Shown in pieces: positions 47,084-56,590 of a stretch of 63,285 nt of DNA. The first letter of the stretch is position 1; every line of letters starts with the position of its first letter. This stretch comes from Pseudomonadales bacterium. Lineage in GTDB: Bacteria; Pseudomonadota; Gammaproteobacteria; Pseudomonadales; Ketobacteraceae. The notes under the pieces were generated by a model. The model was not told where the DNA came from. It made no database searches and saw nothing but the letters and a program-made list of their open reading frames with translations. The stretch is taken from positions 1-63,285 of the forward strand of contig PAPM01000009.1 of the NCBI GenBank assembly GCA_002708905.1, written 5' to 3'. The translations under genes were made by a program, and so were the position numbers.

Positions 47084-48304
47084 ATGACCGAGAAGAACCA
47101 GGACGAGAATAATCAGAACGACAACAACCTGCCTGACACGTCCACCCCGGTGGTGGCCTCCACTGCTCCCCCTTCCGTTCAGGAAAAGATCAAGCGCGCT
47201 GAAAAACCTGCGCCAGTGAAAGCGAGACTGGGCTGGGGTGCCCGCAGTGTTCTGATATTGAGTTTGTTGTTGGCCGCCGGCGCAGCCGGTTTGGTGGGAT
47301 ACCAGTTTTATCTGACCCAGCAGGAGAAACTGCAGATTCTCACCGAGCGGGAAGAGCTGAGTCGCACGCTGCAGGCACGCGCCCATCGCCTGGAAGGGTT
47401 GGAAGGGGAGATCACCCAGATCACCAACCAACTGAAACAGGAACGGGAAGCGCTGAAAAGTGCCAACCAGAATCGGGAGTTGTTGCAATCCCGCATTACG
47501 GTGCTGGAAAAAGACATTGCCGCCATCAGTGGCGCCCATCGCATCGACTGGATGCTGCGAGAGGTGGAGCACTTTATCACCGTAGCGGAACAACGCCTGA
47601 CTCTGCTTGGGGATGCCACTGGTGCCTTGGCTTTACTGCAGGAAGCGGATGATATCGTGCGGGCCATGCAGGAACCCAGTGCCCGTCCCCTGCGGGAAGC
47701 GCTGGTGCGTGATATTCACAAACTCAAGCTGGCGGCAGAGACCAATGTGGATGTGGAAGGGATCTTCCTGCGCCTGAGCCAACTCAGTGATCGGGTAATC
47801 AAGCTGGGTATCCCCAGTTTCGAACTCAAGCAAGCACCCATGGAGCCGGAGCCGGGGGAGGTTCTGCCCGAAGAGGGTTTGGCCCTGTTCTGGTATCGCT
47901 TCAAAAAATTCCTAGGGTCACTGTACGACTACCAAAAGCACCCCAAAGGCCGTCCTATTACTTTGACCGAGGATCGGGAGTTCCTGGCCCGTAATGTGGT
48001 GATGTTGCTGCAACAGGCGCAGTTGGCGTTGTTGCGGGGGGATAACGAAGCCTATCGGGTCAGCCTCACCGGAGCCCGTGAGCGGGTGGAAATGTACATT
48101 CAGCAGCAAACCGGTGAAACCCGCTTCTTCGTTGCCGAACTCAGCGATCTGTTGAAAGTGAAATTAAGACCGCCCATGCCCACCATCGAGGAATCCACCC
48201 GCGGTGTACGTGTGTTCAGAGACTTCTGGAACAAGGAAAAACTGATCCGCGAACAGCAGGTACAGAAACTGCAGCAAGCTTCCCAACAGGAGCAGGCCCA
48301 GTGA
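47084..48304 (+). CDS. hemX: HemX-like membrane protein
   Basis: The 406-residue protein has an acidic cytoplasmic start (NQDENNQNDNN), one transmembrane segment at about 50-70 (VLILSLLLAAGAAGLVGYQF), a long coiled coil (about 75-150), then a helical periplasmic domain. This is the HemX pattern of the gammaproteobacterial hem operon; despite older annotation as a methyltransferase it has no SAM motif, and its role is unclear. The ATG at 47084 follows AGGAATTCC. Its stop overlaps the hemY start as GTGA. Confidence 0.92.
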   Translation: MTEKNQDENNQNDNNLPDTSTPVVASTAPPSVQEKIKRAEKPAPVKARLGWGARSVLILSLLLAAGAAGLVGYQFYLTQQEKLQILTEREELSRTLQARAHRLEGLEGEITQITNQLKQEREALKSANQNRELLQSRITVLEKDIAAISGAHRIDWMLREVEHFITVAEQRLTLLGDATGALALLQEADDIVRAMQEPSARPLREALVRDIHKLKLAAETNVDVEGIFLRLSQLSDRVIKLGIPSFELKQAPMEPEPGEVLPEEGLALFWYRFKKFLGSLYDYQKHPKGRPITLTEDREFLARNVVMLLQQAQLALLRGDNEAYRVSLTGARERVEMYIQQQTGETRFFVAELSDLLKVKLRPPMPTIEESTRGVRVFRDFWNKEKLIREQQVQKLQQASQQEQAQ

Positions 48305-49533
48305 GTTCCGTTCTGAATCTGTTGCGAATCAAGGGGTCCACCATCATGTTCCTGGTCATGGGGAGCCTGGTGGGAGCGCTGTTCTTCAAAGCGGTGGCCA
48401 AGGACCCCGGCTACATTCTGTTGGCTCACGGCAAGCACACCTTTGAGACCAGTTTACTGGTGGGTGTGCTTGCCATTCTGCTGTTGATCTTTGTGGTCTA
48501 TTGGCTGGTGGTAATATTGCGGCGCCTGATGAGCCTGCAACTGTTCCGCCGCAACAGCACCAAACTTACCACGGATGGTTTGATAGCGTTGGCGCAGGGC
48601 GACTGGGCCAATGCCGAAAAACTGCTGGCGAAGGCGGCCCGTGGCAACGATGTGCCATTGATCAACTATCTTACTGCAGCCCAGGCGGCCCATGAGCAGG
48701 GCAAGTCGGATGAGCGGGATAATTATTTGCGGCTGGCCCATGAAACCACCAAAGGCGCTGATATGGCCATTGGCCTGACCAAGGCGCGTCTGCAGTATCA
48801 GAGCGGGCATTGGGAAGAGTGCCTGGCCACCTTGATGAAACTATCCCGTGAGCCCAAATCCCCCAGCTACCCCTATGTGGTGAAAATGCTGTCGAAGGTT
48901 TATCTGGAACTGGAAGACTGGGAAAGCCTGCGGGAGCTGCTGCCCGCCATGAAGAAACATAAAGTGGTGAGCGTGGAGGAGTTCGGCCGTTTGGCCCAGG
49001 CTTCCTATGAAGGCAAGTTGAAGCGGGCAGTGCGGGGTGAAACCGATGAAGAGAAGCGCAGTCATTTAAAAGATGCCTGGCATCAGATCCCCAAGAAATT
49101 TCATATTGAACCCTCGCTGGTCCGGATTTACGCTGATGCCCTGGTGTCGGTCAATGCCGGTGGTGACGCCGAACGGGTCATCACCGATCTGTTGCGCAAG
49201 AATTGGGATGACGGCCTGGTTCAGGTCTATGGACGCATTACCGGTGGCGATGTGGAGAAGCAATTTCTCTGGTGTGAAAACTGGCTCAAGGAACGCCCCA
49301 ATAACCCCATGCTGCTGCTGACCATGGGGCGTTTAAGTCTGCAGCGCAAGGATTGGGACGCCGCCCGCGGCTACTTTGAGGCCAGTCTGCGCTCCCGTAA
49401 GAGTGCTCAGGCCTATGGGGAATTGGGGCGCCTGCTCAGTCACCTGGGTGAGCACCAGGCCAGTAACGAACATTTCCAGTCCGGTTTGGCCCTGATCGCC
49501 GAGCGTTTACCTGATCTGCCGATGCCTGACTAA
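48301..49533 (+). CDS. hemY: HemY-like TPR membrane protein
   Basis: The 410-residue protein begins with two transmembrane segments (about 14-32 and 41-65), followed by a cytoplasmic array of about six tetratricopeptide-like helix pairs (for example LAQGDWANAEKLLAKAARG, LEDWESLRELLPAMKKH, ASLRSRKSAQAYGELGRLL). In enterics HemY is the last gene of hemCDXY and is proposed to coordinate heme enzymes at the membrane. The start is GTG overlapping the hemX stop. It is not the same protein as the protoporphyrinogen oxidase called HemY in Bacillus. Confidence 0.93.
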   Translation: MSSVLNLLRIKGSTIMFLVMGSLVGALFFKAVAKDPGYILLAHGKHTFETSLLVGVLAILLLIFVVYWLVVILRRLMSLQLFRRNSTKLTTDGLIALAQGDWANAEKLLAKAARGNDVPLINYLTAAQAAHEQGKSDERDNYLRLAHETTKGADMAIGLTKARLQYQSGHWEECLATLMKLSREPKSPSYPYVVKMLSKVYLELEDWESLRELLPAMKKHKVVSVEEFGRLAQASYEGKLKRAVRGETDEEKRSHLKDAWHQIPKKFHIEPSLVRIYADALVSVNAGGDAERVITDLLRKNWDDGLVQVYGRITGGDVEKQFLWCENWLKERPNNPMLLLTMGRLSLQRKDWDAARGYFEASLRSRKSAQAYGELGRLLSHLGEHQASNEHFQSGLALIAERLPDLPMPD

Positions 49534-49678
49534 CCTGACTAAGGGCCAGCTGATTAACGCGGTTCATCGAATCGTATCAAACCCTAAAGAACTTTTGTTT
49601 GCTTGTTCATAACCCCGCTCACTGTGAGCCCATTAGCTGATTTTCGACTAAAATTTCTAATGGAACCAGGAGTAGGTT

Positions 49679-51253
49679 ATGAGCATGCTGACAGGAAAGT
49701 TACGAATTGCTGTTGTGGTTACCGCGCTGATGTTCAGCGGTGGCTATTTATGGCTAGGACAGTCGGGCTTGTCTGTCTGGGTCTCCTGGATAATAGGAGC
49801 GGTGCTGTTCGGAGCGGTGAGCGTTAGTTTGCTACATTGGTCGATGCAACCGGTTGAGAGCGCTGCGAGTTCGGATCAGCCTCATTTCGATGAATCCGCC
49901 CGCGTTATTTCCCAGCAGACCAGTCGTATGGCCATCGGTTCTGCCGAAGTGTCATATTTGGTGGATCGGTTACATGATTCTGTGGATCAGAACAGCCAAA
50001 GTGCAGATGATATTGCCAGCGCGGCGGAGCAGCTTACCCAGACTACGGTGGCGATCGCTCAGCAAGCGCAGGATATGACTCATCAATACCAGCGGGCGAC
50101 CGATGCCACTCAGCAGGGCCAGGACAACGTGCAACGCAATGCGGAGCAAGCAGGCTTGCTGAATCAGGAGGTCAATGACGCCTCTCACAGCCTGAATAAA
50201 CTTCAGGAACAGGCGGATGCCATCCAGCGTATCACCGATGTGATTGAAAACATCGCCGATAATATCAATCTGCTGGCCCTGAACGCGGCCATTGAACCGG
50301 CCAGGGCAGGAGAACAGGGCAGGGGATTCGCCGTGGTGGCGGATGAAGTTCGTAATCTGGCCCAGAAAACCGCTCATGCCACCGACGACATTGCCAATAT
50401 GCTGGCTGAGGTACGGCGCGAAACAGGGGTTACCAGTGACATCATGGAGAAAGTCACCCAGCGTTGTGCTTCCGTGGTGAACGGGGTGCGGGAATTCGGT
50501 GGGACCTTTGCCGATATTCAGGGCGTCATCGACAGCACGGCTCACTCGTTAGGTTCCATTGACCAGTCGCTGCAGGAACACACCCTCAGCGTTGAGCATA
50601 TTGCCAAAGCCATTGAGCGGATGCGCCTGTCCCTGAAAGACTCCAGTCAAAGTGCCGGCCATATTTCCGCGCAGGCGGATAAGTTGTCGGAGAACTCGGA
50701 GATCAGTTACCGCAAACTGGCCAGTTGGGATACGGGTACCTTTGATCAGGTTGTATTGCGGGAGGCACAACAGGCAGCGCAGGCGATTGGACAATTATTT
50801 GATGCAGCTATCCAGCAGGGTACTCTTACCGCAGACCAAGTGTTCAGCCGGGATTATCAACCGATTGCCAACACCAACCCGCAGAAGTTTCACACCGCTT
50901 ACGATCGCTTTACGGATCAGGCGTTCCCGGCGGTTCAGGAGCCGATTCTGCAACGTCATAAAGCGATCATTTATGCGGGAGCAGTGGATCAGAATGGTTA
51001 CTTCCCTACCCACAATAAATGCTTCGATCATCCCGTTACCGGTAACTATGAAATTGATCTGGTCAAGAGTCGCAGCAAGCGCATATTCAATGATCCCACC
51101 GGCATTCGCTGTGGCAGCCACACTGAGTCTTTTCTGCTGCAAACCTATAAACGGGACACCGGCGAGATCATGCATGATCTGTCGGTACCCATTTATGTCG
51201 GTGGCAAACACTGGGGTGGGTTTCGGGTTGGCTTCGCCGCAGAAAAGGACTGA
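49679..51253 (+). CDS. Chemoreceptor with cytoplasmic C-terminal Cache-like sensor domain
   Basis: The 524-residue receptor has two close hydrophobic segments at its N-terminus (about 9-30 and 35-55) and no periplasmic domain or HAMP. A signalling domain follows (about 80-345), and then a 170-residue C-terminal domain with [31 protein letters not shown] and [10 protein letters not shown] that reads as a Cache/PAS-like ligand domain placed in the cytoplasm. The hairpin tip reads [17 protein letters not shown]: Pro replaces the near-universal Ala after Glu. The ATG is preceded by AGGAGTAGGTT. It is an orphan receptor, far from the che operon. Confidence 0.9.
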   Translation: MSMLTGKLRIAVVVTALMFSGGYLWLGQSGLSVWVSWIIGAVLFGAVSVSLLHWSMQPVESAASSDQPHFDESARVISQQTSRMAIGSAEVSYLVDRLHDSVDQNSQSADDIASAAEQLTQTTVAIAQQAQDMTHQYQRATDATQQGQDNVQRNAEQAGLLNQEVNDASHSLNKLQEQADAIQRITDVIENIADNINLLALNAAIEPARAGEQGRGFAVVADEVRNLAQKTAHATDDIANMLAEVRRETGVTSDIMEKVTQRCASVVNGVREFGGTFADIQGVIDSTAHSLGSIDQSLQEHTLSVEHIAKAIERMRLSLKDSSQSAGHISAQADKLSENSEISYRKLASWDTGTFDQVVLREAQQAAQAIGQLFDAAIQQGTLTADQVFSRDYQPIANTNPQKFHTAYDRFTDQAFPAVQEPILQRHKAIIYAGAVDQNGYFPTHNKCFDHPVTGNYEIDLVKSRSKRIFNDPTGIRCGSHTESFLLQTYKRDTGEIMHDLSVPIYVGGKHWGGFRVGFAAEKD

Positions 51254-51259
51254 CGGCAT

Positions 51260-51703
51260 TTATTCCCGCAATGTATTACCCCGGGAATCCTCAACCCTGA
51301 CGTTCACCGGAATCCCGCTGCGGATGCTTTGGGTGACCACACAAAAATCTTCGAACTTTTCCAACGCCTGAGGCAAGTGGGTCAGGCTGTCGGGATTCTC
51401 CACCTGCATTACCACATCCAGTTTGCCGATGCGCCAGCGACCGTCCACGCGCTCCAGTTCACCCTGTACAGTGGCGCTGACCCGGCCTGGTGCGTCTTTG
51501 AGTTTACGCAGTGAAAACAGGAGGCTGGCGCAGAGGCAATTACCTACGGCTGCTGCTACAAGGCGCGCGGGATTGGGGCCTTCCCCTGCTCCCAACGGAG
51601 GAGGTTCGTCAGTTAGAACGTCCCCAAATTCGCCGAAATCGATCTTGAACAGATAGTCTTCCACCAACTCCAGGCTGATACTGAACTGATTATTCTCACT
51701 CAC
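51260..51703 (-). CDS. OsmC/Ohr-family protein
   Basis: The 147-residue protein has the two peroxidatic-fold cysteines of the OsmC family: one in VGNCLCASL (near residue 55) and one in FEDFCVVTQSI (near 120). The subfamily (OsmC, Ohr or YhfA-like) cannot be fixed by eye; the long separation and LVAAAVGNCL favour a YhfA/OsmC-like thiol peroxidase. It is convergent with the receptor gene, with 6 bases between the stops. Confidence 0.88.
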   Translation of the reverse strand: MSENNQFSISLELVEDYLFKIDFGEFGDVLTDEPPPLGAGEGPNPARLVAAAVGNCLCASLLFSLRKLKDAPGRVSATVQGELERVDGRWRIGKLDVVMQVENPDSLTHLPQALEKFEDFCVVTQSIRSGIPVNVRVEDSRGNTLRE

Positions 51704-51781
51704 GATGGGTCTCCTTTATTCGGCTTTTCTAATGTATACCGAATTGAGGGAAAGAAGGGAGAGCCAGATCAATATTCGTGG

Positions 51782-52807
51782 TTAAGCCGGGTCCCGGGGA
51801 GCATAGTCAAAGACATCGGAGATCATTTGTTCCGGCTTCATACCGGCAGCAACAAAGTCATCGAAGGTGGCATAGACCATGGCGGGTGATCCCCCGCATA
51901 CCAGGGTCCAACCGCTGAAATCCGATTTCAGGTCCTTCAACACCTCCTGGTGCACCAGTCCTTTGCGGGCCGGCCATTCCGGTTGATCGGATACCACCGG
52001 AATGTATTTCAAATTAGGGTGCAAAAAGGCAAACGATTTGATGGCGTCGTGGCGGTACAAATCTTTGGCGGTGCGTGCGCCCCAATAGAGGGTGACGGGA
52101 CGCTCATCACCCAGGGCAGCCATTTCTTCCAGTATGGCTTTAAACTGGGAATAGCCGGTGCTGGCGGCGATGAATAATAACTTGTCCGCATCCTGCCATT
52201 TAAACCGGGTGGTCTCGCCGTGGGGCAGACTGACCCGGAGCAACTCTCCTTCCTTCAGTCGTTTGGCGAGCAGGGCGTAGGAATCACTGTCCTGTGCCTC
52301 GCGGATATGGAGTTCAACGGTTCGGTCGCTGCGGGGCGCATTGGCAATGGAAAAAGCGGCCACGTTTTCGGAATCCAGCAGGATCTGTAAATACTGCCCG
52401 CCGTAGTATTCGATTTTTTTCCCTGCAGGCAGCAGCAACTGCACGATTTTTACATCCGGTGCGGCCTGTTCAATGGACTGGATGGTGACTGTGACTTCTT
52501 GGCTAGGTAATTGTCCCGGTGCTAACACGCGTTCGATCTCCAGATGCAGGTCGGACAGTGGGTGCAATAAACAACAGAATACCGGCTCCAGGGCGGCTGC
52601 GGAAGCGTCCATTTCCAGTTTGCTGTGTTTGTGTCTCGCCCGGCCCAATAGCAGTCGGGCCCGGCACAGATGGCAAACTCCGGCATCACAGGCCTTAGGC
52701 ACGCGGAAACCCTGGCGCAAAGCCGATTCCAGCACGGTTTCCGATTCGTCAACGGAAAGGGAAAGTAGGCTGGGGAAGAAAGTAATCTGATGTTTCATAA
52801 CGGACAT
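51782..52807 (-). CDS. Ferredoxin-FAD reductase (CDP-6-deoxyglucoseen-reductase-like)
   Basis: The 341-residue protein has an N-terminal plant-type [2Fe-2S] domain (CDAGVCHLC with three ligands near residues 40-48 and the fourth Cys in the CCLLHP segment near 79) and a ferredoxin-reductase domain: flavin-binding region FSIANAPRSD, NAD(P)-binding SGYSQFKAILEEM and the CGGSPAMVY motif. In pseudomonads a similar gene sits near rho. It belongs to the class III ring-oxygenase/AscD-like reductases; the partner is unknown. ATG 52798 is an alternative start and avoids the hairpin at 52805-52840. Confidence 0.9.
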   Translation of the reverse strand: MSVMKHQITFFPSLLSLSVDESETVLESALRQGFRVPKACDAGVCHLCRARLLLGRARHKHSKLEMDASAAALEPVFCCLLHPLSDLHLEIERVLAPGQLPSQEVTVTIQSIEQAAPDVKIVQLLLPAGKKIEYYGGQYLQILLDSENVAAFSIANAPRSDRTVELHIREAQDSDSYALLAKRLKEGELLRVSLPHGETTRFKWQDADKLLFIAASTGYSQFKAILEEMAALGDERPVTLYWGARTAKDLYRHDAIKSFAFLHPNLKYIPVVSDQPEWPARKGLVHQEVLKDLKSDFSGWTLVCGGSPAMVYATFDDFVAAGMKPEQMISDVFDYAPRDPA

Positions 52808-52840
52808 GGCCGGTATTCTGCAAAAAAAATACCGGCCATG
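52805..52840 (-). terminator. 13-bp perfect hairpin between rho and the reductase gene
   Basis: CATGGCCGGTATT (52805-52817) and AATACCGGCCATG (52828-52840) are exact inverse copies around a 10-base loop. On the minus strand the loop carries the T-run, and no T-run follows the stem. It lies 10 bases after the rho stop and contains the upstream ATG (52807) of the reductase. It may act as an attenuator, an mRNA 3'-end stabiliser or a Rho-dependent termination landmark. Confidence 0.6.
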
Positions 52841-52849
52841 ACAGAGGCG

Positions 52850-54109
52850 CTATTTGCGCTTCATGGACTCGAAGAATTCTTCGTTGGTCTTGGTGTCGCG
52901 CATCTTGTCGATGAGGAATTCCATGGCAGCGATCTCATCCATGGGATGCAGGATCTTGCGCAGAATCCACATTTTCTTCAGCTCGTCTTCAGAGGTCAGT
53001 AAGTCCTCACGGCGGGTGCCCGACTTATTGATGTTGATGGCGGGGAACACTCGCTTCTCAGCAATACGACGATCCAGATGCAGTTCCTGGTTACCGGTAC
53101 CCTTGAATTCCTCAAAGATAACCTCGTCCATCTTCGAGCCGGTGTCCACCAACGCAGTCGCCAGGATGGTCAGGCTGCCGCCTTCCTCAATGTTTCGGGC
53201 CGCGCCGAAGAAACGCTTGGGGCGTTCCAGAGCATGGGCGTCCACACCGCCGGTCAGTACTTTGCCGGAGGAAGGAATCACGGTGTTGTAAGCACGGGCG
53301 AGACGGGTGATGGAATCCAGCAGGATCACTACGTCCTGTTTGTGTTCCACCAGTCGCTTGGCCTTTTCCAGTACCATTTCGGCCACTTGAACGTGACGGG
53401 CTGGTGGCTCATCGAAGGTGGAGGCCACCACTTCGCCCCGCACGGTGCGGCGCATCTCGGTCACTTCTTCCGGACGTTCGTCGATCAGCAATACGATCAG
53501 GGTACATTCAGGATTGTTGCGGGAGATGGAATGGGCGATGTTCTGCAGCATCAGGGTCTTACCGGCCTTGGGCGGTGACACTATCAAGCCGCGCTGGCCC
53601 TTACCGATAGGGGCCACCAGATCAATGGTACGGGCAGTGATGTCTTCGGTACTGCCGTTACCGATTTCCATGATCACACGTTCCTGGGGGAACAGGGGCG
53701 TCAGGTTTTCAAACAGGATCTTGTTTTTGGCGTTTTCCGGCCGATCCAGATTGATCTCGTTGACCTTCAGGAGCGCAAAGTAGCGTTCACCCTCTTTCGG
53801 TGGTCGGATTTTCCCGGAAATGGTGTCGCCGGTGCGGAGGTTGAAACGGCGGATTTGGCTGGGAGATACATAGATATCGTCTGGGCCGGCCAGGTAGGAA
53901 CCTTCGGCGGAGCGGAGGAAGCCAAAACCATCCTGCAGGATTTCCAACACACCATCGCCGAAGATGTCTTCGCCGCTTTTGGCGTGTTTTTTTAGAATGC
54001 TGAAGATCACGTCCTGTTTGCGGGTACGAGCCATGTTTTCCAGGCCCATTTCATTGGCAACGTTGACGAGTTCAGCAATTGGTTTTGTTTTAAGTTCGGT
54101 GAGATTCAT
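52850..54109 (-). CDS. rho: Transcription termination factor Rho
   Basis: The 419-residue hexameric RNA helicase is the same length as E. coli Rho and clearly orthologous. Visible parts are the N-terminal helical and CSD RNA-binding domain ([20 protein letters not shown]), the P-loop [14 protein letters not shown], the Walker [18 protein letters not shown], the Q-loop and the R-loop [17 protein letters not shown] is the standard N-terminus, so ATG 54109 is preferred over 54124. It is transcribed away from trxA after a long leader. Confidence 0.97.
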   Translation of the reverse strand: MNLTELKTKPIAELVNVANEMGLENMARTRKQDVIFSILKKHAKSGEDIFGDGVLEILQDGFGFLRSAEGSYLAGPDDIYVSPSQIRRFNLRTGDTISGKIRPPKEGERYFALLKVNEINLDRPENAKNKILFENLTPLFPQERVIMEIGNGSTEDITARTIDLVAPIGKGQRGLIVSPPKAGKTLMLQNIAHSISRNNPECTLIVLLIDERPEEVTEMRRTVRGEVVASTFDEPPARHVQVAEMVLEKAKRLVEHKQDVVILLDSITRLARAYNTVIPSSGKVLTGGVDAHALERPKRFFGAARNIEEGGSLTILATALVDTGSKMDEVIFEEFKGTGNQELHLDRRIAEKRVFPAININKSGTRREDLLTSEDELKKMWILRKILHPMDEIAAMEFLIDKMRDTKTNEEFFESMKRK

Positions 54110-54480
54110 TTCCGTGGAGGTCATAATTGATTGTTAAAGGTAAGGAGAGCCTGACCCGGCAAAAATACGGCGAGTTGGGCGCTAAAAAGAGACTCTTAAT
54201 GGTTTCAGATTAAGGAATAGCTGCTCCACAATTCAGGAGCGATAAAGTCAATCTAGCACTCGCTTGCCGAGGCGTCCAGCATATCAATATCAAACAGGGT
54301 TCAAACGATTCTTCACGCGCTTTTTTTGGTGTACGTTGGTTCTATACAGTAGTGCTTAAGGGGTGAGGAATCTATGAGATGCTAGGGACTGCTCTCCGCG
54401 TTGCGCTTCCAGCTTGTTATGAAGTTGAAGACACAATCACTTAAAGAGACCCCAGCCTGTGAAGGCCGGGGTTGGGGGTA
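54110..54480 (-). other. rho leader and trxA-rho intergenic region
   Basis: The 371-base gap holds the trxA terminator (54449-54472) and a rho leader of unusual length. A GCTCC/GGAGC hairpin (54223-54240) lies about 115 bases upstream of the rho start. A TAGATT-type -10 element near 54251-54256 (minus strand) is possible but lacks a good -35. Rho is known to be autoregulated through its leader in other bacteria, so a long leader is expected. Confidence 0.4.
54449..54472 (-). terminator. Terminator of trxA
   Basis: On the minus strand ACCCCGGCC and GGCTGGGGT form a 9-bp stem with one mismatch around TTCACA, followed by CTCTTT. It begins 8 bases after the trxA stop codon. Confidence 0.7.
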
Positions 54481-54804
54481 TTATATATTACTGTCAAGGA
54501 ACGCTGTCAATTGCGATTTTGACAGAGCGCCCACTTTGGTGGCTTCAACATTGCCGTTTTTGAACAACATCAGGGTGGGGATGCCGCGGATTCTGTACTT
54601 CGGCGGAGTATCCGGGTTTTCATCGATGTTCAGCTTGGCGATTTTCAGTTTGCCGTCATATTCGCCGGAGATCTCATCCAGAATCGGGGCAATCATTTTG
54701 CAGGGGCCGCACCACTCGGCCCAGTAATCCACCAGCACCGGGCTATCAGATTGAAGTACTTCAGCATCAAAGGTGCCGTCAGTTACATTTACGATGTTGC
54801 TCAT
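54481..54804 (-). CDS. trxA: Thioredoxin
   Basis: The 107-residue thioredoxin has the redox motif [10 protein letters not shown] near residues 27-36, the buried Asp, and the cis-Pro in [12 protein letters not shown]. It reduces disulfides of cytoplasmic enzymes and is expected to act with thioredoxin reductase encoded elsewhere. GGAGAGACC lies just before the ATG, which fixes the start; in-frame codons upstream lack homology. It lies between rho and the divergent ppx gene. Confidence 0.96.
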   Translation of the reverse strand: MSNIVNVTDGTFDAEVLQSDSPVLVDYWAEWCGPCKMIAPILDEISGEYDGKLKIAKLNIDENPDTPPKYRIRGIPTLMLFKNGNVEATKVGALSKSQLTAFLDSNI

Positions 54805-55060
54805 TGGTCTCTCCAGTTGTGCCAGATCGGTCCGCTTTTGACCATATCTGGACCCAATACAAATCTTGTTCGGCCAAATTGTACGTCTCGCCGTGTGGAG
54901 TTTCAATCTCAGGGGCGCTGCAATTGTCACTGCTACCATCCGGTTTATGGTGGTATCATCTTGAAAACACCGCCGCGATCTACCCTGAGTGGATCTAGCT
55001 TACGACATCAGTACAATTTTTGCAGTAGACATTAGCTGCACAGAGAGTGGATGCCCCGTC

Positions 55061-56572
55061 TTGACTGAACAGCCTGCCACAGCCGAATCCGAAAATCCGA
55101 TCATGGCCGCCATCGATATGGGGTCCAACAGTTTCCATATGGTGATCGCCCGTATTGAGTCCGGTGAGATCCGTCCGGTGCAGAAGATTGCAGAGAAAGT
55201 CATGCTGGCCACCGGTCTGCAGGCCGACAACAGCCTGGATGATGATGCGATTGAGCGGGGGTTGGCGTGTTTGCGTCGTTTCGCCCAGTGTCTGGAGGGG
55301 ATTGATCCCAAGTTTGTCCGCTGTGTGGGCACCAATACCCTGCGCAAAGCCAGTAACGGTAATCAGTTTCTGCGGGAGGCCCGCAGGCTGGTGAATTGCC
55401 CGGTGGAGGTGGTCAATGGCCGGGAGGAAGCCCGTCTGATCTACCTGGGGGTGTCTCATTCCCTGGCCCATGAAGAAGGAAACCGGTTGGTGTTTGATAT
55501 CGGCGGTGGTTCCACCGAGTTCATCATCGGCAATGGTTTTGAACCCATTCTGACGGAAAGCCTGCACATGGGCTGCGTATCGTATCGAGAGCGCTTTTTT
55601 GCTGACGGTAAAATCACAGAACAGGGTTTCCGCAAAGCGGTCATTCGGGCCCGACTGGAATTGACCTCCATTGAGCGCAGTTACCGGGATGCCGGTTGGA
55701 GTGCCGCGGTGGGTGCTTCCGGCACAGTGAAAGCCATCAAGAATGCCCTGATTGAAAATGGGTGGTACCAGGACGGCATTGATCTGGAAGGGCTGCATAA
55801 ACTGCGGGAAAAAGTCCTCACCTTTGAACGTTTGGAAGACATTGATATTACCGGCATCAAAGCAGACCGGCGAACGGTATTGCCCAGCGGGCTGGCGATC
55901 CTGATCGGCATCTATGAACAGCTGGGGGTGGAGAAAGCCTTTTTCTCGGACGGCGCCATGCGCGAAGGTATCCTCTACGACATGTTGGGTCGGCATGCCC
56001 CCGAAGATGTGCGTGAGCGCACGGTGATGGCGTTGATGAAACGCTACAGCGTGGATGAGCAGCAAGCACAACGTGTACGGTGTACTGCGTTGGATTTGTT
56101 TCATCGGGTGGAACAGGATTGGGATTTGGGTGAGTACTGCCAGGACTGGCTAAGTTGGTCTGCCCTGTGTCATGAAATCGGCTTGGTGGTTTCCCATTCC
56201 GGCTATCATCGTCATGGCGCTTATCTGCTGACGTACTCTGATTTGCCAGGTTTTACGCGCCAGGATCAGAAAATCATGGCCACTTTAGTTGGCTGTCAAC
56301 GACGCAAGATTCGCAGCAACAATTTCGATGAAGTGTTGCCGCATTTGCAGGAAAAAGTACGCCGACTGGTGATGTTGTTGCGATTGGCGGTGGTCTTTAA
56401 TCGTTCGCGGCGGGATGCATCGTTACCCGGTTTCGTTATTTCAGTGAACGGCGATCAAGTGAATCTGCATTTCGAGCCGGACTGGATTAATCACCAGCCG
56501 CTATTGTTGGCAGATTTGCAGCAGGAGCAGGATATCTGGAAAAAGATGGGGTGCACTCTTACCTTCGAATGA
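55061..56572 (+). CDS. ppx: Exopolyphosphatase
   Basis: The 503-residue Ppx/GppA phosphatase has the actin-like ATPase-fold motifs MAAIDMGSNSFHMVIA and LVFDIGGGSTEFIIG, followed by the C-terminal HD-like helical domain (YRHHGAYL-type segment HSGYHRHGAYLLTYSDLPGF). It releases phosphate from the ends of polyphosphate, opposite to the polyphosphate kinase downstream. The start is uncertain: TTG 55061 gives a typical 15-residue lead to AAIDMGSNS, ATG 55103 would be very short, and GTG 54989 would add 24 residues. Confidence 0.92.
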   Translation: MTEQPATAESENPIMAAIDMGSNSFHMVIARIESGEIRPVQKIAEKVMLATGLQADNSLDDDAIERGLACLRRFAQCLEGIDPKFVRCVGTNTLRKASNGNQFLREARRLVNCPVEVVNGREEARLIYLGVSHSLAHEEGNRLVFDIGGGSTEFIIGNGFEPILTESLHMGCVSYRERFFADGKITEQGFRKAVIRARLELTSIERSYRDAGWSAAVGASGTVKAIKNALIENGWYQDGIDLEGLHKLREKVLTFERLEDIDITGIKADRRTVLPSGLAILIGIYEQLGVEKAFFSDGAMREGILYDMLGRHAPEDVRERTVMALMKRYSVDEQQAQRVRCTALDLFHRVEQDWDLGEYCQDWLSWSALCHEIGLVVSHSGYHRHGAYLLTYSDLPGFTRQDQKIMATLVGCQRRKIRSNNFDEVLPHLQEKVRRLVMLLRLAVVFNRSRRDASLPGFVISVNGDQVNLHFEPDWINHQPLLLADLQQEQDIWKKMGCTLTFE

Positions 56573-56590
56573 CCCCATTCTTTGCCGCTG

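Noticed and set aside
52850-54109. Start at 54124 for rho
   Set aside because: It adds MTSTE ahead of the invariant MNLTELK and has no better ribosome binding site.
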